Assembly: GCA_027382625.1 (NCBI GenBank)
Contig: JAJKFJ010021909.1
Coordinates: forward strand, 1 to 64,000
Reading direction: 5' to 3'
Length of the DNA stretch: 64,000 bases
Source of the DNA: Tetmemena sp. SeJ-2015
Lineage: Eukaryota > Ciliophora > Spirotrichea > Sporadotrichida > Oxytrichidae
In this document: positions 34,611-43,973 of the stretch, one piece after another
How positions within the stretch are numbered: position 1 is the stretch's first letter
How the letters are laid out: each line of letters starts with the position of its first letter
Translations under genes and position numbers: made by a program
Notes under the pieces: generated by a model
Told to the model about the DNA's origin: nothing
Database searches by the model: none
Seen by the model: the letters and a program-made list of their open reading frames with translations, nothing else

Positions 34611-35421
34611 ACCTCAGTCGGTTATAACTCTTTCATTTATTTTTTAAATTATTCTCATAAATATTTATCAATAAATCAAATTTAATTTTGCGTAAACCTT
34701 TTTACTAAAATATATTTTTTAAAAAAAACTACTTATTTAAATAAAATTTTCTATTTTTTTTCAGAAAATTAACATTAAATTTCAAATTAAAAAATAATTA
34801 GTCTTTTTGTTTTTTTAGCTAATTTTTCATTTACTTAAATTTAAATAACTATGAAAATCTTCTCAATAAATTATTTAAGTTTGGTTATTATTTTAAATTG
34901 ATTTAAATTATTTATATTTTAATTTTATTTAACTCAAATGGTGTGACAACTGATACAAAGCTTTTAAATATTAAAAAAAATCATTTAAGGCATTAATATT
35001 ATAAATTGCAATAAATTGGTTATTGTTGATTATTATTTGAATTAAGTTTATTTCGTTTTAATAACATTTTAAAAAGTTTATTTTATTTTATGCTAAATTC
35101 ATAGCATCAATCAGAAGAAAAAATTAAAATTAATTTTAAAAAACTTTCATTAAATTAAAAAAAGTTTAAAAAAGAATTTCTTTAATTAAATTAGTCAAAA
35201 TGGGTAATTCAAACCCCCCTAATTTTTTGCTTTTATTTTAACCCCATTAATTTTTTTTAAAAATAATAAAATTTTAAAAAAATTAAAAAATTAATTTTTG
35301 GGTTTAATTTGAAACAACTAGACGGGGCCCCAAAATGAGACTAAAAAATTCCGATTCAAATTATAATTACTTTTCATAATTTTTTAGAGAAGAAGATTTT
35401 ATTTTAAAATATTAATAAACA
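34611..35421. other. AT-rich spacer
   Basis: No gene seen. Contains homopolymer-rich sequence at 35205-35340 (CCCCCC, GGGGCCCC within T/A runs) that looks like uncorrected reads or low-complexity DNA. Confidence 0.45.
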
Positions 35422-36679
35422 ATGGTAGAGAACAATTTCAATAGAGACTTGTCAGATGTTAATGAACTGTTCCAAAATTTAAATATTAAATTATAATCTT
35501 GAGAGACTAATGTCCACTCAATCGTAACTTATTCATTAACTCAATTAACTTATAGCCTGTAATCTGCTCTTGAACCTACCAACAAAAGCAAGAACTCAAA
35601 ATGAGCTAGTGATATTTTAATTGAATAATAAATTATTGATCCCTAAAGTGAAAAATCAGAAATAAAGAAGATTAAGTCATCAAAAAAAACCCAGATGAAC
35701 CATACTCTAACAAGCTCATTTATCTCTAGTTAAACTCACAGAACTCAAATTGCTAGAGATAAGTCCCCATTTATTCAGGAAACTGCATCTTCCTATATTA
35801 TTTTTTATTTCGAGATAGTCCAAGATTAAAACATAAAATTAAGACTCAAATATAAAGAGAGAGTCTCTCAAAAGCTAAAATTCATAAACAAATGATCATT
35901 TTAATAAACTCTATGATAATTTCCATTTTTATTTACCTTAAATTATAATAAAAGTGAAGGAGATTGTATAATCTTAAAATTCTTAGAATACATTAAAAAA
36001 CCTTTTTTTTAAAAAATAAGGTTTGTATGTCTGTCTAAATCAAGAGGGATTATCTTTTCACCTTTATTATATATATTTTTAAAAAAATTTTTAAAAAAAT
36101 TAAAAAGAAAATTTTAAAATAAAAATAAAAAAAAATATTTTTAAAATTAAAGCATAAAAACTTATCTATAAAAAAGAAATTTTAATTTTTTTTTTAATTC
36201 CTTATAAATTTGGAAAGAAAATTTATATTAATCTTTTTTTTCTTTTTAAATTTTAAATTTTCTACGATAAATTTATAGTTAATAAGATTATCGAAAAGAA
36301 AGAATTTTACTTTTTAAGAATAAATTATTAATTTTTTAAATTTCAAATAATTTCTAAATATTTTTATAGACATTTGAGATAATTTCAAGTACTATGAAGC
36401 AAGGAGATAGAGAAAAATAGAAGAACTTAAGAAGTTAGAAGAAATGAAAATGCAAGATAAACCGACAATAGCACAGAAGTCTAATCAGATTATCAAAAGT
36501 AAAAAAGATCCTCTTATAATTATATCAAATCACTTTATATTCTTAAAACTGTAACTTTTTATTTAAAAGATCACTTGCCTATTTTTTCAGAAGAGAGATT
36601 CCGAAAAGAAAAGCTATAAAAAGAATAAAATAGAATAGAATAAGCTCTAAAGCTAGCTTAAGATTAAAAATAATTATGA
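35422..36679 (+). CDS. Low-complexity, coiled-coil ciliate protein (two or more MDSs)
   Basis: ATG 35422 gives MVENNFNRDLSDVNELFQNL. Further segments are Ser/Thr/Gln-rich (ASDILIEQQIIDPQSEKSEI; KTQMNHTLTSSFISSQTHRT). After an AT-rich gap (about 35.95-36.36 kb) the end is a charged coiled coil: FKYYEARRQRKIEELKKLEE, KPTIAQKSNQIIKSK, then EERFRKEKLQKEQNRIEQAL to a TGA at 36677. The tail (N/F-Y-E-x-R-x-x-K-I-E-x-L-K-K ... K-P-x-I-x-x-K-S) resembles coiled-coil basal-body/axoneme-associated proteins abundant in ciliates; no specific family is assigned. The amino end (RDLSDV) resembles the gene at 57.95 kb. Several internal TGAs or frame changes mark IESs not individually resolved. Confidence 0.6.
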
Positions 36680-36798
36680 TTTAGAGAGATATATAATTCA
36701 TTTAGATAAATGTATAATTCAAATATTAGCTTAAATAGCGGAGTAATAAATTATAAATTGAAAAAATTGAGTTTCAATGTGTTAATTATCGATTTAAA

Positions 36799-39010
36799 AT
36801 GAAATTAGCTTATGTATTAGCAACTCTCAAGTTCCTCAACTATTGCCTTTATACTCTTATTGTTCCCTTTTTCCCTATCGTACTTTAGCAAAAGGGATTC
36901 AAAAAATTATTTAAAACTCTTTATTAAATATAGAATTAAATGAATTGTCAGAAAAGTGGATTGGATATATTTTCAGGTAAAATATGATTAAAATAATAAA
37001 TTTAATATGAGATAGTTAAGCTGATATAGTGCATACCCTTTCAGCAGTATAATCTTCACTCCAATAGTTGGAGGTTATATCACAAAGATAGGCCGGAAGA
37101 AATCCCTATTAGTGGGCTGTCTAATATCTGTAAGCATAAAACTAGTTGAGTAAATTTAGTGGTTTGGCTGCGTGCTGTTTCTCATGGTCAAGTTTATTGA
37201 GTCAAAGTATCTTCATTCTTAATTAAATAACTTCTTTAGAGAAATCGTACTCACAGTTTCTTTGCTAGCTCGCGTATTGCAAGGAATAGCCAACGCTCTA
37301 ACTCAGCCTACTTGTAAGTTTAAAAAATATGAATAAGTTCTCTCTTCTTTATTTAAGTACTTTCATAGCGTAGTCAATTATTCTCATTTAAACCTAAGTA
37401 ATCATAAAATGAGTTTTAATTATACGAAGATAGAAAAGTTTACTCCAGGGGAAACCCAAACAAAAATTTTGCTTCTTTCAGGAACTTAACCTTCTTTTTT
37501 TATAAAAAATTAAATTAAAAAAAAAAACCCCTAAATTTTTTAAAAAAAAAATTTCAATTAATTTTTATTTTTCATAAATTTTTTTATATTGATTAAATTG
37601 ATTGGGAGCAACATTTGGCCCCTTTATTGGGTCTACGTTGATATATTTTATTATGAACTACTTCTTTGGGTATGAGGGGCCCTTCATTGTTTTCTGTAAG
37701 AGCTTATCTATGACGAGGAAAATGCGAACAATTAATAAATCATATTCTTAATGTGAATTTCTGGCAATAATTTATTTTATAGCTATCCTTTATATACAAG
37801 TCTTTTCGTTCATGGCCAGCTACATTCCTTCAGATGAGACTATCCACAACCACAGAGTCAGTACTGACATAAAGGCAGAATTAGAGCCCAAGCATGTCAG
37901 AGAAGAAACTTAAAGCTTCAATTAGTAACTTGAGAAACTTAATAAAGCCAGTCTTCTCAGACTCGATTTCAATCTCTACTCAAGACAAGATGTCAGGCAG
38001 CCCTTAAATCCCTAATTCCTAGATGATAAACCCTACAATACTGATCCCTATGAAGACGACTAAGATTATTTCAACAACGAAGCTAATCTAAGGCAGTAAT
38101 AGTACAAAGGATTCCATCCCATGCTCGATATCTTTCCAGACCTCCAGCCCGTCCTAAGAAGATAAAAGACATCTGCCAAATACGATGTTGACATCATCAT
38201 GTAAATCATTTATTCTAATTTATATTTAATTAAATAATGAACATAGGAATGCTGGATAATATTTCAACAAGCTACCGATAAAGTTCTTGGAAAAAGGGTG
38301 ACTAAATACAGCCAACTCAAATGATGATACTTTTCAAGAATGTTTAAGTCTTCGGAACTTTAAAATATTTTGCCATTTAAATTTTAGAGAACTATCTTCA
38401 CCTTCTTTATCTAAATATATCATATAAAAATCTCTACTTGTCTATGGGTCTACATTGAGCCAATTTTATCGCTTTACCTTGTGAAACAATATAGTTTAGC
38501 GAGTTATACAACACCACTATTCTTTTTGGTATTTTCGATAGGCTATCTAATTGCAACATTTTCTCTTGTCAAATCCAATAAACTTAAAAATCTCTGCAGT
38601 AAAACTCAATCAGTCTTAGCGTTCATACTAGCTGGAGTTGCTTAGATCCTAATCTCACCTCCATCTTAAGAATACAAGTAAGCACTCATTTCCATTAATT
38701 AGTGTGTAGTATGGTTTGGATGACTGCCTTGGGCCTTTTCTTATTTGGATTTTTTACGACTTTCACCCTCGTACCTATTTATAATGACATGCTTCGTTCT
38801 CTTCACAAGCATTTTGAGTTAAACAAAATGCCTCTCTCAGAAGTGATAGACTTATGCAGCTCATTGACAGTGTTTTTAAAGAGTTTGGCTTAAGTTATAG
38901 CTCCAATTTTTGGTACCTATTTATACGAATGGTACGGATTTAGCATGGTTTGTTTGGTGTTTAGCGCAATCTCAATATTATATGGATTGTTTTTACTTGT
39001 TATTCTTTGA
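36799..39010 (+). CDS. Major facilitator superfamily transporter (SLC18B1/VMAT-like), interrupted by at least six IESs
   Basis: ATG 36799 opens MKLAVYL-like TM1 (MKLAYVLATLKFLNYCLYTL). Removing six inserts restores, in order: WIGYSAYPFSSIIFTPIVGG, the MFS motif A region GGYITKIGRKKSLLVG between TM2 and TM3, LLARVLQGIANALTQPTFIA (TM4), GATFGPFIGSTLIYF (TM5), a long central loop rich in Asp/Gln, then the second half (VYIEPILSLYL; TTPLFFLVFSIGYLIATFSL; APIFGTYLYEWYGFSMVCLV), ending at TGA 39008. The ARxLQGxGxAxxxP and GPxxGG-like motifs and YIEP entry to TM7 resemble proton-coupled amine/polyamine antiporters of the SLC18 group. Substrate and membrane cannot be told. A further insert near 38670-38700 is likely but its ends are unclear. 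Confidence 0.85.
36900..36937. other. IES 1 of the MFS gene, pointer ATT
   Basis: Direct repeats ATT at 36897-36899 and 36935-36937. Removal gives QQKG joined to LNELSEKW. Confidence 0.65.
36970..37028. other. IES 2 of the MFS gene, pointer GATATA
   Basis: GATATA at 36964-36969 and 37023-37028. Removal of 59 bp joins WIGYS to AYPFSS in frame. Confidence 0.75.
37314..37362. other. IES 3 of the MFS gene, pointer TACTT
   Basis: TACTT at 37309-37313 and 37358-37362. Removal of 49 bp gives QPTFIAQSIILI, the expected TM4 end. GT-AG splicing would not restore frame here, so this is an IES, not an intron. Confidence 0.8.
37484..37602. other. IES 4 of the MFS gene (ends approximate)
   Basis: AT-rich, homopolymer-rich insert between LLLSG and GATFGPFIG. 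A 2-3 bp pointer (GA or GGA) fits, but the edges are not unique. Confidence 0.5.
38201..38244. other. IES 5 of the MFS gene, pointer CAT
   Basis: CAT at 38198-38200 and 38242-38244. Removal of 44 bp gives VDIIIGMLDN and keeps the downstream frame. The alternative GT-AG reading leads to a TGA after about 16 codons. Confidence 0.7.
38360..38393. other. IES 6 of the MFS gene, pointer GAACT
   Basis: GAACT at 38355-38359 and 38389-38393. Removal of 34 bp joins NVQVFG to TIFTFFIQ, restoring the membrane helix before YIEP. Confidence 0.8.
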
Positions 39011-39294
39011 TTTACTAGAGATATTGCATTTTATTGAAATCTACTTCTATCTATCTAAATGCATGTTTAGCTGTTTTAATGATTCAATAAGTGACATTTT
39101 ATTATTCAATAAACGTTAAATCTGGCAAAGTTAATAAGATTAAGGAGTTTAGTGTTATATAACAGTGATCTTGAGGCTGATAATTAACCACTATACAATA
39201 ATCTGACCACTAATGTGAGTTGAATAGATACAATGATGATGTAGGCAGATCATTCCATACCTAACCAAATATTTGAGAATCTATTTACTACTAA

Positions 39295-39973
39295 TCAGTT
39301 TTGCTATAGCATACTAATTTTGCAAAGGGGGCAAGTTGGGTTTTCTAGTGTTCTTTTAATCCACCTCTTAATGCATTCATCATGGTAGTGATGATCACAC
39401 TTCTTAATGAATTATTTAAAAACTTTTATGAATCTCAATTCCTCTTGAGCTTTGTATTGCTCAAAGCAAATTACACAATTATTTTGAGAATAGTGGTCTA
39501 ATCGCTCTTAGGCTTATGGAGAGCCGAAAGTTAGCGTGTCAGTGCTCATTTGTAAGACCTCTTCCAGACTATGCTCAGGCTAATTGCGGAGAGAGTTGGC
39601 TGCTAAGTTTTCAAAGACTTCGCCCATGATTTCCTCTTCTCTCATTATAGCTTGGAGCATGCTAAAACCCCAGATCAACAAATAAGATAAGTTACTGTTC
39701 GCTCTATTCTTGAATCTAAACTATTGGTATTTTGTATTTGAATAGATTAATATTTTAATAGTTTTATTATTGCTAGTGTGGTCTTATCTGAGAGTCTATA
39801 GCAGGGTCTTGCTGAAAGTGGTCAAAGGCTCCATTCCCTTAGTTGGGTCTAACATTTACCAAACGTGAGTGTTAGTCGAGTACTTGCTACCTGATTCTTT
39901 GGATGTGCTATTCGAAGCTCTCTCTATATTGCTAAAGACTTTACTCACCCTCAGCTGGGTCGACAATTCTCAT
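39295..39973 (-). CDS. RING-H2 zinc-finger protein (probable E3 ubiquitin ligase)
   Basis: The minus strand, ATG about 39973 (MRIVDPAEGEQSLQQYRESF), runs through Gln-rich low-complexity sequence. After a frame change in the AT-rich stretch 39680-39790 (IES) it continues as QAIMREEEIMGEVFENLAAN to a C-terminal RING-H2: NNCVICFEQY (C1, C2), KKCDHHYHDECIKRWI (C3-x-H-x3-H-x2-C pattern) and PTCPLC (C7, C8), ending QQN at TGA 39295-39297. The eight ligands fit a RING-H2 that would recruit an E2 enzyme. No membrane helix is seen. Its start codon lies only about 50 bp from the composite transposon, so the promoter may be affected in the germline copy only. Confidence 0.8.
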
Positions 39974-40024
39974 GTGTCTCACATTTAGCTACTACTCTTG
40001 TCTAAATAAATAAATAACTTAAAT

Positions 40025-40032
40025 AGAATAAG
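40025..40032. repeat. 8 bp target-site duplication, left copy
   Basis: AGAATAAG here and at 43966-43973, immediately outside matching GGGGGGTGGGTCCC termini. Confidence 0.7.
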
Positions 40033-40530
40033 GGGGGGTGGGTCCCGCACCGCACGTGCGGTCCGGGGAAAGCTTTTTTTCCCCCCACCGCACGTGCGGT
40101 CTGGGGAAGTGCGACCAATCCCCCCACCGCACGTGCGGTCTGGGGAAGTGCCACCAATCCCCCCACCGCACGTGCGGTCTGGGGAAGTGCCACCAATCCC
40201 CCCACCGCACGAATTATAAAACCAAGTTAACATATCAAAGTGAGGGTCTCTAAAAAATCTATATTATCACTAATTATTATAAATTTGCGTTTACTTAGTA
40301 AGTAAAGCACTTAAATACAATATTACTCGTAATTTACACATAAATTATTATTCTAACAATCAGGGGCAGTCAAAAGTTAAATGTACTTTGAAATAACCTA
40401 TTTAAGTGATCTTATGGGAGAGTTCTAGTCTATTTCTCTTGGAATGATATTTTTAATTCTAGATGGGATTTAAATGAGAACAAAAAATAAAGTAAACGTG
40501 CTTTATAAATCTTAAACATTACACATTAAA
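40033..40530 (+). repeat. Left terminal inverted repeat with CACGTG tandem array
   Basis: Tandem units of about 37 bp in 40040-40210, each with the 14 bp palindrome ACCGCACGTGCGGT plus GGGGAAGTGCCACCAAT. The ORFs at 39985-40253 only reflect this array. Confidence 0.85.
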
Positions 40531-40544
40531 TAAATAAAACACCA

Positions 40545-42385
40545 ATTGGAAGTGATTTCTTCATTGGTTCATTAGTTCATTTGTACACTGGTGCATCGGT
40601 ACATTAAAGGCGCACTTTATGTTGCACTCGAATTATACTAATGCTCTACTCAGATAAGGTGGAATATTAAAATGCAAATTAAATTAATAGCTGCACTGGG
40701 GAATAGTGTTTTGTTTGTGTGTGTGTGAATATTTAAAGTCTATGATTTTTATATTTAAAAAATGCGATCTGGCTCTGTTAGATATTATTGAAAACCATGA
40801 TGTATCAGCTACTGGCAGCCAAGAACTACAATACAAAAGTATTCTTCTTCTTCGCCTTGATACTAAGGACCAATATCTTAACCATGCCTCCCTCTGCACC
40901 AAGAAGTAAGCAGGCATACTTCAAGTAGACTAAGTAGCCTTCTTCCATTTGCTCAATAAGACAGAACTCTAGTTAGGCCTAACTATCTTACCTTGCTTCG
41001 ATGAGCTCTCCAAAGAATATTTCACGTCAATCCGCTATCTCTGCCAGCGGTTCCTTGAAAGTTTGGAGTTAAAATACGTGAGAGTTTCCGATAGGAAAAT
41101 ACGGGTGCTTTTCAAATAAGCTGGCGATATCTCTATGGTTTTTGGGAACAAGGAAACGGTGGTTATGAGATTGACTGAAGGTAATCGCAGTCGATAGTAA
41201 ACCAAAAAAAAGAGCGATGACCCTTTGAAAAACAACAAAAGGGACAAAAGGTTTTAATTAAGGGGGGGATAAAAAAGGTTCAAGCAGGAGAGGTGAAATT
41301 GAACAAGGACCTGTATCTCTAGAGCATAAAAGATCACTCTTCCTTAAAAAAGCTGGCTAAGAACAAACCGTAAATAGAGATCAACTTCAACATGCAAGAA
41401 AAGGTGGGAGCCCTACCTCAGTAAAGGAGATATGTGGTAGAGCAGCTGTAGCTCTTCATCGAGACTCATTATTCCAAGGACAGTACACTTCAGAGCAAAG
41501 CCCCAGTTACCGATAGATTACTAGCAGATCAAAACCTTCTCACGGCCGTAGATGGAATTAACCTTGTGATCTTTAGCAAAATAGACCCGAAGGTTTGCAC
41601 CTTTTGGATGTATCAAACACAGGCAAGAGCACTCTGATTCGTCACATCCAGGAGATATTCCTGACAGAGCCTCTTACGGAAGCGGCAGGGAACTTCATAG
41701 TGGACAAAAAATCTATCGGAGACGACCCACAACTCGTGAAAATGAGATCAATACTCCAAATTTCCTGAGCAGGAAGAACTTTGCGAAATGAAGTTGTTTA
41801 TGGAGGGGGGAGAGTTTCACGTCAACATCAAATAGGGAGCAAATGAGATGAGATATTAAGGCTGCAAAGTTATCGCTTCATCAAAACTATTACCCTTTCA
41901 AAGAACTGAAGAATGATGAGATCGAATCATTTGAGAATAGAACAGTCTTAGTCCGCAATTTTAAAGATGGAAGGAAGCCATCTAAGGAGTTCTCTTTGAA
42001 AGCACTGGACCTAGCGAAGTGCATTGAGATCAGGCTACTTCGAGAGGGCTGACAAGATCACGCAGTCGGGTCAGAGACTGAGGCAGGCACAGAAACCTTT
42101 ATTGATAATGAAGGAGAAGAAGAAGAACATGCACCACATTGAAGCCTAATGAGTTTCCAAACATTATTTACTTAAATATTATATTCACACACACACAAAG
42201 CCCTATTCCCCAGTGCAGATATTAATTTAATCCGCATTTTAATATTCTACCTTATCTGAGTAGTGCATTAAATTAGTGAATTAGTACAATTCGAGTGTAA
42301 CATAAAGTACGCCTTTAATGTACCGATGCACCAGTGTACAAATGAACTAATGAACCAATGAACTAATCACTACCAATTGGTGTTA
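40545..42385 (+). mobile_element. Inner 1.84 kb inverted-repeat unit with ATPase remnant
   Basis: About 190 bp at 40545-40740 (CACCAATTGG ... GCACTGGGGAATAG) return inverted at about 42185-42385. The arms contain TACTAATGCTCTACTCAG, related to the arms of the foldback at 9.3-10.2 kb. It encloses a single decayed coding region. A TSD is not evident. Confidence 0.7.
40915..42055 (+). pseudogene. Decayed P-loop ATPase resembling a superfamily 3 replication helicase
   Basis: Consecutive plus-strand frames with Gln at TAA/TAG cover the region, with three or four shifts. An N-terminal stretch (YFTSIRYLCQRFLE; 41.0 kb) is followed by RRYVVEQLQLFIETHYSKDS (41.43 kb), then a Walker A, LDVSNTGKSTLIRH (41604-41645), and about 60 residues on FHVNIKQGANEMRYQGCKVI then ASSKLLPF (41.82-41.90 kb). 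This last stretch matches the motif B'/C neighbourhood of SF3 helicases (K-x-G...xxIxxSN-xxP). Then NRTVLVRNF follows. The layout fits rolling-circle or rolling-hairpin initiator helicases (Rep/NS1-like) of small DNA replicons; the N-terminal nuclease motifs were not found. It is clearly inactivated by frameshifts. It could instead be another AAA-type transposon ATPase. Confidence 0.45.
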
Positions 42386-43476
42386 TATTAATTGAAATCA
42401 GTGAATAAGTCACTTAATTCAAAAAGATTTATTGCTTAGCCATTTAATTAATTAATTGATAATCGGGGTTTGATAAGCAGCTTCTAAATTCAAATACAGT
42501 ATAAGAGGTCTCCCCTTTTTAATAGAGTACATCATAGAAAATAACTTTGGACCATTCACTTTTAGATTTAGCAGCACCCTCTCCGCACTTCACTAGCCTG
42601 CACTCATACTGCTTTATTTTCCCACTTTCTTTAGCTACTCCACCAATCTCACTTTGATTTCATATATTCGGATTTTAGGGACATAGATGGCTTTCTGAGG
42701 ACGTTTTAACGATACGCCAAGGACCACACCTAAGGATCAGCTGTTTTCAATCGTCACTCGCTTTCCAGTAGTGCTCTATAAAGTGGTTTTTCAAAGCCTT
42801 AGAATGGTAAAGGCATGAAGCCATTTTGATTCTTACTCTAAATTCCTAAGTGCTTAAATATACCTATCCAATTCGCATAGCATGTACCTCGCCAATTCGT
42901 ACCACATGTACCTCGCCAATTCGCACCATTCCTGCCTCACCTATTCGCACCAATTAACTCCAGCCTTAGCCTTAGCTTACAATTCTATGGAGAGCTGTAC
43001 TTGCCTGTTTAGTATCTATTAGCATGTTATCTGCTCCTCGGATATGCCTATCTTTATGGTAGCCTAATGAACCTGCTCCAAAGATCTATTTTGATGAACT
43101 AAACCAACTTTATTACATCAATGCGGAGATGCTTATTGATAGAGCTTATTCAAGAGGCTTGCATTGAGTCAAGTCCACCCTGCTCCACAGTGGACAAAGC
43201 AATGTGTGATATCAGCTCGATGGACCTGCAATCAAAATGATAAAGTAATAGAACATGCGGAAAGCAAAGGTATTCGAAGAGAGTGACAAAAAGCTCTATT
43301 TCTAAAAGTATCCTCTTAGTAGGACATATCGGTTAATGTCTAATTATCAAACGATTTCCATTATCGTACTAGAATAACAAAACCCAAATTCTAATTACGT
43401 AAATACGAAATAGCCAGCTGTTAATTTAAGTTTTTTTAACAATTTTAACATCACCCTGATTTTCACAATAATGCGT
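42385..43476 (+). mobile_element. Inner 1.1 kb unit related to the GNAT element
   Basis: The left edge AAATCAGTGAATAAG ... CGGGGTTTGATAAG and the right edge (reverse complement TATTGTGAAAATCAGGGTGA) match the termini of the 14331-16180 element. It also contains four copies of the ACCTCGCCAATTCGCACCA repeat (42872-42952). Decayed frames inside read DFRDIDGFLRTFQRYAKDHT (42.67 kb) and PKIYFDELNQLYYINAEMLI (43.09 kb), then VFEESDKKLYFQKYPL. I cannot align these with the GNAT protein, so it may carry a different cargo gene. Confidence 0.55.
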
Positions 43477-43965
43477 AATGTTTAAGATTAATAAAGCACA
43501 TTTACTTTATTTTTTGTTCTCATTTAAATCCCATCTAGAATTAAAATTATCATTCCAACAGAAATAGACTAGAACCCTACCATCAAATCACTTAAATAGG
43601 TTATTTCAAAGTACATTTATCTCTTGATTGCCCCTGATTGTTAGAGTAATAGTTTATGTGTAAATTACGAGTAATATTGTTTTTAAGTGTTTTACTTACT
43701 AAGTAAACGCAAATTTATAATAATTACTGATAATATAGATTTTTAAGTGACCCTCACTTTGACATGTTAACTTGGTTTTATAAGTCGTGCGGTGGGGGGA
43801 TTGGTGGCACTTCCCCAGACCGCACGTGCGGTGGGGGGATTGGTACCACTTCCCCAGACCGCACGTGCGGTGGGGGGATTAGTAGCACTTCCCCAGACCG
43901 CACGTGCGGTGGGGGGATTAGTAGCACTTCCCCGGACCGCACGTGCGGTGCGGGACCCACCCCCC
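43468..43965 (-). repeat. Right terminal inverted repeat with CACGTG tandem array
   Basis: Reverse complement of 40033-40530 with scattered differences; four to five copies of the ACCGCACGTGCGGT unit at 43790-43960. Confidence 0.85.
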
Positions 43966-43973
43966 AGAATAAG

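Larger units (their letters stand above)
40033..43965. mobile_element. 3.93 kb composite transposon with CACGTG-repeat termini and 8 bp TSD
   Basis: Inverted termini of about 498 bp (40033-40530 and 43468-43965) are flanked by AGAATAAG. Each terminus starts GGGGGGTGGGTCCCGCACC, then carries four to five tandem repeats centred on the palindrome ACCGCACGTGCGGT, then 320 bp of AT-rich unique TIR. The interior consists of two further inverted-repeat units placed end to end (40545-42385 and about 42385-43476), with nothing left over. An 8 bp TSD is typical of hAT elements, but no hAT transposase is recognised, so superfamily assignment stays open. Confidence 0.8.

Noticed and set aside
38196..38241. 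GT-AG intron in the MFS gene
   Set aside because: Splicing gives a frame that stops after about 16 codons, whereas excision at the CAT pointer keeps the transporter frame.
40033..40210. CRISPR-like regular repeats
   Set aside because: The units are contiguous tandem palindromes with no unique spacers, in a eukaryotic transposon terminus.
39985..40253. Proline/arginine/glycine repeat proteins on both strands (also 43764-43989)
   Set aside because: They are translations of the ACCGCACGTGCGGT tandem array in every frame.
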